The translations under genes and the position numbers were made by a program. The notes beneath the pieces were generated by a model that saw only the letters and a program-made list of their open reading frames with translations, had not been told where the DNA came from and did not search any database. Source: Alistipes sp. (GTDB lineage Bacteria > Bacteroidota > Bacteroidia > Bacteroidales > Rikenellaceae). Taken from it: DNA of 64,000 nucleotides. The DNA lies in NCBI GenBank assembly GCA_017437045.1, contig JAFSBY010000015.1:1-64000 (forward strand). The letters are read 5' to 3'. How positions within the stretch are numbered: the first letter of the stretch is position 1; each line of letters starts with the position of its first letter. Below, one piece after another: positions 1-7,692 of the stretch.

Positions 1-69
1 ATCCTTCGAGCACGATGCAGCCAGCGCGATCAGAGCGACAGCTGCGAGTGTCTTGAACATGTTTTTCAT
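1..69 (-). CDS. Lipoprotein, N-terminal fragment
   Basis: The first 23 codons of a gene that runs off the left edge are visible. They encode a short charged start (MKNMFK), a hydrophobic stretch rich in Ala and Leu, and a lipobox ending in Cys (LAASC) followed by Ser-Lys-Asp. This is a classical signal peptidase II lipoprotein signal; the Ser-Lys-Asp after the Cys is of the kind seen in surface-exported Bacteroidota lipoproteins. Nothing can be said of the mature protein. Confidence 0.7.
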   Translation of the reverse strand, partial: MKNMFKTLAAVALIALAASCSKD

Positions 70-468
70 ACTGTTTGGATTGTAAAAATGGTTAAAAATA
101 ATGTTGAGATATATGTGCATGTCGAAGCGGGCGTTTGGGATTATGGGATCACCCAAACACCGGCCGTGTTAGAATGCGTGTAAGCGGAGAATTAGGCAGC
201 GACCCCCCCCCCGAAGTGGGAGAGGAATAAGTTATTGATTGCCAGTCCTTTACGTGTCTGGCAATCTGTCTTTAAGTCGATCGTTCTGTTCATTTTGGCC
301 ACTGTGGTAGATGCAAATGTAATAGAAGATTTGCAGATTATCAAACATTTGGGCAAAAAAATCGTGCTTTTGGAATATATTTTTTGCGGAGGGGTAGTGC
401 ACATCACACAAAGAGCTGCCCAACAATCATTGGACAGCCCCTCTTTGTTGCGAAACCTCGCGGCCCGG
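70..468. other. Intergenic region with a C10 tract and the purB terminator
   Basis: About 400 bases separate the leftward lipoprotein gene from the end of purB. It holds a run of ten C at 203-212 and a hairpin at 410-446. Short open frames here on either strand have no recognisable domain or initiation context and are not called. The promoter of the leftward lipoprotein gene should lie just right of position 69, but I cannot place a convincing TAnnTTTG box. Confidence 0.5.
410..446 (-). terminator. Hairpin downstream of purB
   Basis: Read on the minus strand just past the purB stop, AAAGAG pairs with CTCTTT and an inner CTGtCCAA pairs with TTGGgCAG around a short loop. There is no strong U run after it, so it may act as a 3' stabilising hairpin as much as a terminator. 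Similar GGGGCTGTCCAACA-type stems recur at 10759 and 62893. Confidence 0.55.
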
Positions 469-1818
469 TTATCGGCGGAACAGACCCGTGTAGGTGGCGG
501 GCGAGAGGGCGCGCAGCTCCTCCTTTACGGCCTCGCTAACCTCCAGCGTTTCGATAAACGATTTGATCGACTGCTCGGTGATCTGCTCGTTGGTGCGCGT
601 CAGGGCCTTCAGTGCCTCGTAGGGCTTCGGATAGCCCTCGCGGCGCAAGATGGTCTGGATGCCCTCGGCTACGACGGCCCAATTTGCCTCTAAATCACGC
701 TCCAGAGCGGCCTGGTTGAGCAGCACCTTGTTCAGACCCTTCATGAGCGACTTCAGGGCGATGAGCGTGTGGGCCATCGGCACGCCGACGTTGCGCAGCA
801 CGGTCGAGTCGGTCAGGTCTCGTTGCAGACGCGAAACGGGCAATTTGCGCGAGAGGAACTCATAGACGGCAATCGCCATACCTAAGTTACCCTCGGCATT
901 CTCGAAGTCGATCGGATTGACCTTGTGGGGCATGGCGCTCGAGCCAACCTCGCCGGCCTTGATCTGCTGCTTGAAATACTCCGACGAGATATACATCCAC
1001 ATGTCGCGCGCCAAGTCGATCAGAATGGTCGAGATACGCTTCAGCGCATCGAACATGGCGGCCAGGTTGTCGTAGTGCTCGATCTGGGTGGTGTATTGCG
1101 AGCGATCCAACCCCAACGTGTTGTTTACAAAGCCGTTGGCAAAGGCTACCCAATCGTAGGTGGGGTAGGCGGCATGGTGGGCGTTCATGTTACCCGTCGC
1201 ACCGCCGAATTTGGCCGGTACGGGCACAACCTTGAGCTGGGCAATCTGCTTGTCCAGACGCTCCACATAGACCTTGAACTCCTTACCCAAGATGGTCGGC
1301 GAGGCGGGCTGGCCGTGTGTGCGTGCCAACATCGGCACCGACATCCACTCCTCGGCCATCGCGGCAATCTTCGTGCGAACCTCCTCAAAAGCGGGGTAGA
1401 GCACCTCCTCCAAAGCCTCCTTCATCGAGAGGGGAACGGCCGTGTTGTTGATGTCCTGCGACGTGAGACCGAAGTGCACGAACTCTTTGTAGGCCTCCAG
1501 GCCAATCTCGTCCATCTTCTCCTTGAGGATGTACTCAATGGCCTTCACATCGTGGTTCGTGGTGCGCTCGATCTCCTTGACACGCTCGGCCGAAGCGGGC
1601 GAGAAATCGAGGTAGAGCGATCGTAGATCGGCAAATTTGGCGTGATCCACCGTGGCTAATTGCGGCAGCGGTATCTCGCACAAGGCGATGAAATACTCCA
1701 CCTCCACACGAATGCGGTAGCGGATGAGTGCCTGTTCGGAAAAATAGGCTGCCAGCGGCTCGGTAACTTTGCGATAGCGGCCATCGACCGGGGAAATAGC
1801 TGTTAAAGGAGTTATCAT
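469..1818 (-). CDS. purB: Adenylosuccinate lyase
   Basis: This enzyme cleaves SAICAR to AICAR and adenylosuccinate to AMP, releasing fumarate, in purine biosynthesis in the cytosol. The 449-residue protein carries fumarase/aspartase-superfamily features: the LTSQD region near 118-122, RTHGQ at 166-170 with a catalytic His, and the mobile signature loop SSAMPHKVNP at 293-302. The start at 1818 gives the normal N-terminus (MITPLTAISPVDGRY). The frame stays open 52 codons further upstream, but that stretch runs through the promoter and looks non-coding. A hairpin follows the stop. The gene is transcribed alone, divergent from the DUF4834 gene. Confidence 0.95.
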   Translation of the reverse strand: MITPLTAISPVDGRYRKVTEPLAAYFSEQALIRYRIRVEVEYFIALCEIPLPQLATVDHAKFADLRSLYLDFSPASAERVKEIERTTNHDVKAIEYILKEKMDEIGLEAYKEFVHFGLTSQDINNTAVPLSMKEALEEVLYPAFEEVRTKIAAMAEEWMSVPMLARTHGQPASPTILGKEFKVYVERLDKQIAQLKVVPVPAKFGGATGNMNAHHAAYPTYDWVAFANGFVNNTLGLDRSQYTTQIEHYDNLAAMFDALKRISTILIDLARDMWMYISSEYFKQQIKAGEVGSSAMPHKVNPIDFENAEGNLGMAIAVYEFLSRKLPVSRLQRDLTDSTVLRNVGVPMAHTLIALKSLMKGLNKVLLNQAALERDLEANWAVVAEGIQTILRREGYPKPYEALKALTRTNEQITEQSIKSFIETLEVSEAVKEELRALSPATYTGLFRR

Positions 1819-1853
1819 ATCTAATCTTATCGAATGTTGTTGTTTTTCGGCAC

Positions 1854-1861
1854 CAAATTTA
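1854..1861 (-). promoter_or_regulatory. Promoter -7 box for purB
   Basis: On the minus strand TAAATTTG matches the Bacteroidota -7 consensus TAnnTTTG, 36 bases upstream of the purB start. No clear TTTG box is seen at -33. Confidence 0.45.
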
Positions 1862-1870
1862 CGACTTTTA

Positions 1871-1900
1871 TTGAAAAAAGCATAATTTTGGTTACCTTTG
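1871..1900 (+). promoter_or_regulatory. Promoter for the DUF4834-mlaEF operon
   Basis: TTG at 1871-1873 and TACCTTTG at 1893-1900 are separated by 19 bases, matching the Bacteroidota housekeeping promoter. The ATG of the first gene lies about 20 bases downstream. Confidence 0.6.
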
Positions 1901-1921
1901 TCGGTAGAAACTTTTGAGAAT

Positions 1922-2353
1922 ATGAACTTTTTGTCCGCTTTATTCGATACTTTTATCAATTTTGTGCGGCGCAATCCGCTTTTGGTGCTCCTGATCGTGA
2001 TTTTGGCGGTGACGGCACCCAGTCTGCTGCGCGGTATCGCATCGGTGGTACTCTATCTGGTAGGAGGATTCATTCTTTTCATCATTCTGCTGGTCGTTTG
2101 GGCCCGTTGGAAGATCTATAAAATGCAGAAACAGATGCGTGATCAATTCGGTGGCGGAGCACAACAGGGGCCTCATGGAGGCTTCTACACCTTCTATGGT
2201 CCGGGTGCCGGTCGTACGCAGTCGGGTAGACAACGAACTGAACGACAGCCTGATGAGGGCGAGGTGAAGGTGCATAAAACTGCCTCGACCCCCGAGAAAC
2301 GAATCTCGAATCGGGTGGGCGATTATGTCGATTTCGAGGAGACTCAAGATTAA
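1922..2353 (+). CDS. DUF4834 family membrane protein
   Basis: This is a 143-residue protein with two adjacent hydrophobic segments near the N-terminus (roughly residues 14-30 and 36-60), followed by a basic, Gly/Gln-rich cytoplasmic tail and an acidic end. The pattern, with a conserved tail ending in a V-D-F/Y-E-E-type motif, fits the uncharacterised DUF4834 family of Bacteroidota. The ATG at 1922 was chosen over one eight codons upstream because the latter falls on the promoter. Nine bases separate its stop from mlaE, so co-transcription with the lipid-transport genes is likely. Function is unknown. Confidence 0.7.
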   Translation: MNFLSALFDTFINFVRRNPLLVLLIVILAVTAPSLLRGIASVVLYLVGGFILFIILLVVWARWKIYKMQKQMRDQFGGGAQQGPHGGFYTFYGPGAGRTQSGRQRTERQPDEGEVKVHKTASTPEKRISNRVGDYVDFEETQD

Positions 2354-2362
2354 ACGAGTGTT

Positions 2363-3106
2363 ATGCTGAAGGTGTTTGAACAAATTGGGCGTTACTTCAT
2401 CTTGATGGGAAAGGTCTTTTCTCGTCCCGAGAAGGGTGCTATCTATCGGCGACGTATCGTCTATGAGATGGAGGCCATCGGTGTCGATTCGATCGGTCTG
2501 ACGGCCATCATTTCGATCTTTATCGGTGCTGTGATCACGTTGCAGATGTGTATCAACCTCGAATCGCCCTTTATTCCGCAGTCGCTGATTGGCTATGCTA
2601 CGCGCGAGACGATGATTCTGGAGTTCTCATCGACGGTCGTGGCGCTGATCCTCTCGGGTAAGGTTGGCTCGTCGATCGCTTCGGAGATCGGTACGATGCG
2701 CATCACCGAACAGATTGACGCGCTGGAGATTATGGGCGTAAATGCTGCCTCCTATCTGATCCTGCCGAAGATCGTCGCAGCGGTCGTGTTCTTCCCCTTC
2801 CTGACGATCCTTTCGATCGGCATCGGTGTGTTGGGTGGCTATCTGATTGCCATGGCTACGGGTATCATGATTCCGGATAACTACCTGGAGGGTATCATGC
2901 TCGATTTTGACTCCTATTCGGTCACCTATTCGCTGATCAAATCGGCCGTTTTTGCCTATATCATCACCTCGATTTCCGCCTTCTTCGGCTATTATGCCAA
3001 GGGTAACTCGCTCGAGGTTGGTAAAGCCTCGACCCGTGCCGTGGTGGTCGGATCGGTCGTGATTATGATCTTTAACCTTATTCTAACCCAAGTCCTGTTG
3101 ATATGA
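2363..3106 (+). CDS. mlaE: MlaE-family ABC transporter permease
   Basis: This is the integral inner-membrane subunit of an Mla-type phospholipid transporter. The 247-residue length and five to six hydrophobic helices fit the MlaE/YrbE permease family, as does the conserved central region around SGKVGSSIASEIGTMR with the following EQIDALEIMG motif. It is followed immediately by the ATPase gene with a four-base ATGA overlap, which indicates translational coupling. The substrate-binding MlaD (MCE-domain) subunit usually needed is not next door and must be encoded elsewhere. Confidence 0.9.
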   Translation: MLKVFEQIGRYFILMGKVFSRPEKGAIYRRRIVYEMEAIGVDSIGLTAIISIFIGAVITLQMCINLESPFIPQSLIGYATRETMILEFSSTVVALILSGKVGSSIASEIGTMRITEQIDALEIMGVNAASYLILPKIVAAVVFFPFLTILSIGIGVLGGYLIAMATGIMIPDNYLEGIMLDFDSYSVTYSLIKSAVFAYIITSISAFFGYYAKGNSLEVGKASTRAVVVGSVVIMIFNLILTQVLLI

Positions 3107-3855
3107 TCCGTGCCGATAAGATCTCCAAGAGTTTTGATGGCCGCAAGGTCCTCGATGATATTTCGGTCGAATTTAAGACCGGATGCACCAATCTGATTAT
3201 CGGTCGTAGCGGGTCGGGTAAGACGGTGCTGCTCAAGTCATTAGTAGGCTTGCATGAGCCCGACGAAGGGTCGATATGGTACGATCAGACCAACTTTACG
3301 TCGCTCGGCTTCAAGGAGCGCAAAGCGATCCGCAAGGATATCGGTATGATCTTCCAGGGGGGTGCCTTGCTCGACTCCTCGACCGTGGAGGAGAATGTCA
3401 AATTGCCGTTGGATCTGTTCACCGAACAGAGCGAAGAGGAGAAGTTCGAGCGGGTCAATTTCTGCCTGCGACGTGTGCGGCTCGAAAATGCCAACCACCT
3501 CTATCCGGCCGAACTTTCGGGTGGTATGATCAAGCGTGTGGCCATTGCACGCGCCATTGTGCTCAATCCGCGCTACCTGTTTTGTGACGAGCCCAACTCG
3601 GGTCTCGATCCGCAGACCTCGATCGTGATTGACAATCTGATTCATGAGATCACCAAGGAGTATAACATCACGACCATTATCAACACACACGACATGAACT
3701 CGGTGATGGAGATCGGCGAGAAGATCGTCTATATCCACGAGGGTAAGAAGTGGTGGGAAGGCTCCAAGGAGGAGATCCTGCATGCCGAGAACCGCGAGCT
3801 GAACGACTTTGTTTTTGCCTCGGCGATGGCTAAACGGGCCAAAGGGGTGAAGTAG
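3103..3855 (+). CDS. mlaF: MlaF-family ABC transporter ATP-binding protein
   Basis: This is the cytosolic ATPase that powers the MlaE permease in lipid transport across the envelope. It has 250 residues, with Walker A GRSGSGKT at 34-41, Q-loop near 85, ABC signature LSGGM at 138-142, Walker B YLFCDEP at 158-164 and an H-loop His in INTHD. It overlaps mlaE by four bases. No MCE-domain gene follows; instead the sequence enters a repeat-rich intergenic region. Confidence 0.92.
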   Translation: MIRADKISKSFDGRKVLDDISVEFKTGCTNLIIGRSGSGKTVLLKSLVGLHEPDEGSIWYDQTNFTSLGFKERKAIRKDIGMIFQGGALLDSSTVEENVKLPLDLFTEQSEEEKFERVNFCLRRVRLENANHLYPAELSGGMIKRVAIARAIVLNPRYLFCDEPNSGLDPQTSIVIDNLIHEITKEYNITTIINTHDMNSVMEIGEKIVYIHEGKKWWEGSKEEILHAENRELNDFVFASAMAKRAKGVK

Positions 3856-3970
3856 GAGGTGAAACTCTCTAACAAGGGGATTTTTGCGTTATACGGGCAA
3901 CGTGAGGTGGCCGCTTCGCAGCAATCAAAACAAAAAAGGAAGACCAACTGATGCGATGATGTGGCTTGGT

Positions 3971-4055
3971 TGGGTGATGTGTTGGTGGAGTTTGGTGGGT
4001 GATGTGTTGGTGGAGTTTGGTGGGTGATGTGTTGGTGGAGTTTGGTGGGTGATGT
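3971..4055 (+). repeat. 25-bp tandem repeat, three units plus a partial fourth
   Basis: Units start at 3971, 3996 and 4021 and are identical; a fourth begins at 4046 and breaks off after ten bases. Each unit is G/T-rich, beginning TGGGTGATGTG and ending GAGTTTGG. There are no unique spacers, so this is a minisatellite and not a CRISPR. Confidence 0.9.
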
Positions 4056-4102
4056 TACGCACCTTTGCGGTGCAAAGGCGCGTTTCAATCGGTGGCGCCT
4101 CG

Positions 4103-4218
4103 GGCAACGTGAGGTGGCCGCTTCGCAGCAATCAAAACAAAAAAAGAAGACCAACTGATGCAAGCATCGTTGGCCTTCCTTTTTTGTTTTGGCACTTCGT
4201 GCCTCACCTCACGTTGCC
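4103..4218. repeat. 116-bp palindrome (REP/MITE-like)
   Basis: The outer arms GGCAACGTGAGGTG (4103-4116) and its exact complement (4205-4218) enclose inner arms of 23 bases at 4133-4155 and 4169-4191, which match with two differences. The centre is GATGC-AA-GCATC. The segments between outer and inner arms can fold on their own, notably GCACttcGTGC at right, so the whole can form a cruciform. A left half-copy with the same sequence lies at 3895-3955. Confidence 0.85.
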
Positions 4219-4236
4219 TCTCGGCTGCGGTGATCG

Positions 4237-4307
4237 TTGAGCTACCAGGATTCGAACCTGGAATAACAGGACCAGAATCTGTTGTGTTACCATTACACCA
4301 TAGCTCA
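4237..4307 (-). tRNA. tRNA-Gln (anticodon CUG)
   Basis: On the minus strand a complete cloverleaf is present. The seven-base acceptor stem is TGAGCTA/TAGCTCA, the anticodon loop reads TTCTGGT (anticodon CTG, decoding CAG), and the T loop is GGTTCGAATCC. The discriminator base is A and CCA is not encoded. It has its own promoter upstream. Confidence 0.93.
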
Positions 4308-4334
4308 ATAGTCCTTTTGTCGGTTTCGACGGTG

Positions 4335-4365
4335 CAAAAGTAGAACTAATTTTTGCATTTACAAA
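4335..4365 (-). promoter_or_regulatory. Promoter for tRNA-Gln
   Basis: On the minus strand TTTG (4362-4365) and TACTTTTG (4335-4342) are 19 bases apart, matching the Bacteroidota promoter, 28 bases ahead of the tRNA 5' end. Confidence 0.65.
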
Positions 4366-4386
4366 GTTTTTTTCAAAAAAAATTCA

Positions 4387-4394
4387 TACATTTG
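4387..4394 (+). promoter_or_regulatory. Probable -7 box for the nucleoside permease
   Basis: TACATTTG matches TAnnTTTG, 79 bases before the start codon; the -33 element is not clear. The leader after it repeats ACCGGATTAAA twice (4405-4430). Confidence 0.4.
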
Positions 4395-4472
4395 TTTTTC
4401 AAGACCGGATTAAAAACCGGATTAAAAGCGGCCTAAATGTTGAAACTAACACTAAATCAATAAACTATCTCT

Positions 4473-5831
4473 ATGGGAATTAAAATTCGTTTGACCCTGA
4501 TGAATTTCCTGCAATTTGCAGTCTGGGGCTCCTATTTGGTCTGCATTGGCAATTTTCTGGGTCGTGTAGGTCTGGGCGATTATATCGCATGGTTCTATAT
4601 CGCGCAGGGAATCGTCTCGATTTTTATGCCGGCAATCATTGGTGCCATTGCCGATAAATTTATTCAACCGCAACGTATGTTGGGTATCTCGCACCTCGTT
4701 GCAGCCATCTTTATGGGTGTTACGGCCTATTTTGGTGTGGAGGCGACGCAGTCGGCCGCTGCCCAGATCGCTGCGGCAGGCGGTGCCGAGGATGTCAAGA
4801 TCATCAACGACATCTGGCCGATCTTTATCCCCTACGTGATCAGTGTGGCCTTCTACATGCCTACGCTCGCCCTGTCGAACACCGTGGCCTTCTCGATCTT
4901 GAGCCGCATGGGGTTGGATACGGTGAAGGTCTTCCCGCCCATCCGCGTGTTTGGTACGGTCGGCTTCATCGCTGCCATGTGGTTCGTTAATTTCGCCGGT
5001 TTCGGTCTGGGGCAGGCTGCTCAATTCACCTATATGCAGTTGGTTGTCTGCACCGTGTTGGGTCTGGTGTTGGGTTGCTACTCCTTCACCTTGCCGCAAT
5101 GCCCCATCGTGCGCGCAGCCGAGGGCGAGAAGAAGAGCCTGGCACAGCGTTTCGGCCTGGATGCCTTTGTGCTCTTCAAGCAGAAGAAGATGGCGCTGTT
5201 CTTCATCTTCTCGATGTTGCTGGGCGTGTCGTTGCAGATCACGAACGGCTTTGCTACACCTTATATTAACTCCTTCGCCGCCTCCTCTGAGAGTTGGTTT
5301 GCGCAGAATCCTACGCTGCTGACCTCCCTTTCGCAGATCTCCGAGGCACTGTGCATCCTGCTCATCCCCTTCTTCTTGGGTCGTTTCGGTATTAAGAAGG
5401 TGATGCTGATCGCCATGTTCGCCTGGGTGCTCCGCTTCGGTTTCTTTGGCGTCGGATCGCCCGAAACGGTACTCGGCCTGATGGCCCTCTTCAGCTCGAT
5501 GATCGTCTATGGCGTAGCTTTCGACTTCTTCAATGTCTCGGGAGCCCTCTTCGTGGAGCGTGAGGCCGGTGCAACCTACCAAGCCTCGGCGCAGGGTCTC
5601 TTTATGCTGATGACCAACGGTATCGGTGCTTCGGTCGGCACGTGGTTGGCCGGAAAGGTGGTGAACCACTACTGCGCGTGGACCGATGGATTCTTTGTGG
5701 CTCGTCCCGAGGTGGAGGGCGGCTGGCCGACCGTGTGGTTTATCTTTGCCGGTTATGCGCTGGTCGTGGCCCTGGCCTTCTGGGTGCTCTTTAAGTATAA
5801 GCATAACCCCTCGGTGGTGTTGAAACACTAA
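4473..5831 (+). CDS. Nucleoside:H+ symporter-family MFS permease (NupG-like)
   Basis: This 452-residue protein has about twelve hydrophobic segments and belongs to the nucleoside:H+ symporter branch of the major facilitator superfamily. The N-terminus matches the NupG/XapB pattern (LTLMNFLQFAVWGSY), and the segment near 50-65 (PAIIGAIADKF) is the typical loop after the second helix. It should import nucleosides for salvage, which fits hpt and a deoxynucleoside kinase elsewhere in the window. It stands alone between a promoter and a strong hairpin terminator. Confidence 0.85.
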   Translation: MGIKIRLTLMNFLQFAVWGSYLVCIGNFLGRVGLGDYIAWFYIAQGIVSIFMPAIIGAIADKFIQPQRMLGISHLVAAIFMGVTAYFGVEATQSAAAQIAAAGGAEDVKIINDIWPIFIPYVISVAFYMPTLALSNTVAFSILSRMGLDTVKVFPPIRVFGTVGFIAAMWFVNFAGFGLGQAAQFTYMQLVVCTVLGLVLGCYSFTLPQCPIVRAAEGEKKSLAQRFGLDAFVLFKQKKMALFFIFSMLLGVSLQITNGFATPYINSFAASSESWFAQNPTLLTSLSQISEALCILLIPFFLGRFGIKKVMLIAMFAWVLRFGFFGVGSPETVLGLMALFSSMIVYGVAFDFFNVSGALFVEREAGATYQASAQGLFMLMTNGIGASVGTWLAGKVVNHYCAWTDGFFVARPEVEGGWPTVWFIFAGYALVVALAFWVLFKYKHNPSVVLKH

Positions 5832-5874
5832 ACCGATTGTTCCGTTTCGATTCGATGATTGTCGGATCGGGTTA

Positions 5875-5904
5875 AAGCCTGCCATTTTGTGTGGCAGGCT
5901 TTTG
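5875..5904 (+). terminator. Terminator after the nucleoside permease
   Basis: AAGCCTGCCA pairs perfectly with TGGCAGGCTT around a seven-base loop and is followed by T residues. Confidence 0.85.
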
Positions 5905-6383
5905 TTTGGCATCGTATTTGAACTATCTTTGTACAGCTGCGGCTCAGCAACCGCAGTGAGGTTTCTTCATTTATTTAAGTTTGGGTTAGTAGTTTTTGGG
6001 GAGTGCAATGCTTCCCGAGGGCAGGCGGCAGTCGAGACGACTCCCGCCTGTTTTTGTTGTGGGACGTGAGAGGTGCTTTGATCGGTCTTGGGTCTAAAAA
6101 CTCCTTTCAACCTGTAGCGGTGTGGCAGACTTGTCTGCTTTCGGCTGTTGTTTGCTGTCGCAAATAATTGTCTTTGTCTGATAATCGACTTTGAAAATAA
6201 ATTTTCAGTCGTTATCAGCCAACCCCAACAATCTACGATTGCAACAGCCTCTCTTGGTCTGCTCAAACCTTCAGCGGTCGTTAGTAGTTTGGATAGGAGC
6301 TTCGCAATGGTTGTTTTTTTTGGTAAGTGCAATGCTTCCCGAAGGCAGGCGGCAGTCGAGACGACTCCCGCCTGTTTTTGTTG
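5905..6383. other. Intergenic region with two copies of a 29-bp-hairpin repeat
   Basis: No gene is supported between the permease terminator and the SHOCT-domain gene. Copies of a roughly 70-bp repeat lie at 5990-6060 and 6313-6384. The sequence between them (6061-6312) is AT-leaning and has no recognised feature. Confidence 0.6.
5990..6060 (+). repeat. Dispersed hairpin repeat, copy 1
   Basis: The copy carries a small GGGAGtgcaatgCTTCCC-type stem followed by a 29-base hairpin at 6022-6050. The hairpin is CAGGCGG, one mismatch, AGTCG, triloop AGA, CGACT, mismatch, CCGCCTG, and then TTTTTG. The T run after it makes it terminator-like on the plus strand. Further copies lie at 6313 and 7455. 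Confidence 0.85.
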
Positions 6384-6384
6384 T
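6313..6384 (+). repeat. Dispersed hairpin repeat, copy 2
   Basis: This is nearly identical to copy 1; the hairpin is at 6346-6374. Its right end abuts the stop codon of the SHOCT-domain gene, which is on the other strand. Confidence 0.85.
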
Positions 6385-7109
6385 TATAGTTGATTAGATA
6401 AATATCTTTTCTTTAGCCCTTGAAAGTCTTCTTCGGATATAATACCCTTAACTTTGAGTTGATACAGTTGCTCAATTTCTTTAGAAATAGAGATACTTTG
6501 TGTGTTATTAGAGCTTGTCTGAATACTCTTTCTATCTATCTTATCAATTATGACTTTGATCTTGTCTATAAATTCTAGAGCTTTTTTATGTGCTATTGGA
6601 TATGGATTCTGTCCGTCGTATACATAATCATAGAATTCTATTATAAGAGATGTTTTTTTATAGTCTCTTAACAAGAGCTTAACGTTCATGCTATAGACCT
6701 TTTTATGCTTTGTTGAACTACCCGATAATCCTCCAACAATGGCTCCAGCACCACCGGCCAATGCTCCACCTATAACGGTGCCACCAATCGTGCGTATTGT
6801 GGATTTGGAATATATTGTCTGCCCATCTTCTGTTAACTCGACAGAGATGATATTGGAGAACTTTAACAAATCCTCATTTTTCTGCTTATTGAATTGAACA
6901 ATTTTAATTTCTTCACTCTCGTTATTTATACCAATCCAGTATTTGGGAGCATTACATGTAAATTCAGTATCTGCGTTAAAATTAATTCTTTGTTTCGTTT
7001 CTTCCCAAGTCTGTTCCTCTAGGCGGTTTTGTTTTGTCGCATAAATAGCGAAAATAGTTCCTATTACACAGAGACCACCAAACCCAGACCACAACCAAAG
7101 TTCTTCCAT
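6384..7109 (-). CDS. Membrane-anchored SHOCT-domain protein of unknown function
   Basis: The 241-residue protein has one N-terminal membrane segment (about 8-26), a soluble middle, a glycine-zipper stretch at 108-130 (GGxxxGGxxxG-type spacing) that could insert into or pair within a membrane, and a C-terminal SHOCT domain (about 211-237, ending LKKRYL). SHOCT domains are short helical pairs found at protein ends and thought to mediate oligomerisation or ligand contact. Base composition is clearly more AT-rich than in neighbouring genes, and the gene is bounded by copies of the 29-bp-hairpin repeat. Both suggest acquisition by transfer. Its job is unknown. Confidence 0.65.
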   Translation of the reverse strand: MEELWLWSGFGGLCVIGTIFAIYATKQNRLEEQTWEETKQRINFNADTEFTCNAPKYWIGINNESEEIKIVQFNKQKNEDLLKFSNIISVELTEDGQTIYSKSTIRTIGGTVIGGALAGGAGAIVGGLSGSSTKHKKVYSMNVKLLLRDYKKTSLIIEFYDYVYDGQNPYPIAHKKALEFIDKIKVIIDKIDRKSIQTSSNNTQSISISKEIEQLYQLKVKGIISEEDFQGLKKRYLSNQL

Positions 7110-7198
7110 ATCTATGCATTTTTAAGTTAAACCATAAGGTTCGTTGCCGTAGATAGCAACCGTTTAACTTAAATTAGGAGTATACCTAAAAAAAGAAA

Positions 7199-7276
7199 CG
7201 TGGGTAGTGCTTATCGGAAGAAGGGACGACCAAGTACCCATACGAACATAAGCACACCCACGCCATGCGGCGTGGG
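7199..7276. repeat. Inverted repeat with overlapping hairpin
   Basis: CGTGGGTaGTGCTTAT at the left and its complement (one base shorter) at 7248-7262 enclose about 33 bases. The right arm then pairs alternatively in CCCACGCCatgcGGCGTGGG (7256-7275). Two mutually exclusive folds are therefore possible, upstream of the leftward SHOCT-domain gene. Confidence 0.6.
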
Positions 7277-7454
7277 CATTTATTGTGCCTATTGTCTGTT
7301 CGTTGAATAATTTTGGTCGTTTTACTTCACGAAACAATAGCCCTAAATGCCATCTACATCATTGCGTATTCCGCAATGATGGAACAAATATACAAAAATA
7401 TGATCCAATCAACAAGGAATTGACAATAAATCTGCGTCTATACCCTTGAGTCCG

Positions 7455-7524
7455 TAGTTTTTGGGAAGTGCAACGCTTCCCGAGGGCAGGCGGCAGTCGA
7501 GACGACTCCCGCCTGTTTTTGTTG
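7455..7524 (+). repeat. Dispersed hairpin repeat, copy 3
   Basis: The hairpin at 7487-7515 is identical in design to copies 1 and 2, with the GGGAAG/CTTCCC stem before it and a T run after. It is followed by two imperfect G-rich 24-bp units. Confidence 0.85.
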
Positions 7525-7692
7525 CGCGCGAGCCGGGTGGGGCATTTGGCGTGGGATGGGGTGGGGCGTTTGGCGCGGGGCGGGGCTCCACAATTTTGCT
7601 TGTTTTATGAACAAAATTGCGCTCAAATGTATCAATATTGCAAATAAATCGCTATCTTGCACCCAAATATTTTTTATTTAACAGGTTTAGTT

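Larger units (their letters stand above)
3856..4236. other. Repeat-rich intergenic region
   Basis: No credible gene is present. From left to right it holds a partial copy of the gene-end hairpin family (about 3866-3893), the left half of a long palindrome (3895-3955), three tandem 25-bp units (3971-4045) with a partial fourth, and a complete 116-bp palindrome (4103-4218). Open frames across it arise from the repeats. Confidence 0.7.
7110..7692. other. Intergenic region with an inverted repeat and hairpin repeat copy 3
   Basis: No gene is called in these 583 bases. The region holds a 15-16-bp inverted repeat (7199-7262), an overlapping GC-rich hairpin, the third dispersed hairpin repeat (7455-7524) and a G-rich imperfect 24-bp duplication (about 7529-7577). 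The promoter of the C10 protease should lie at its right end; TATCTTGC at 7653-7660 is a possible -7 box but lacks a well-placed partner. Confidence 0.5.

Noticed and set aside
192..693. Small open frames on both strands between the left edge and purB
   Set aside because: One is interrupted by the C10 tract context, the other is antisense to purB; no recognisable protein features.
3971..4055. Possible CRISPR array
   Set aside because: The 25-bp units are directly adjacent with no unique spacers and no cas gene is present; it is a minisatellite.
3856..7692. Insertion sequence or prophage remnants in the repeat-rich region
   Set aside because: No transposase, integrase or phage gene fragment was found, and no target-site duplication around the repeats could be defined.
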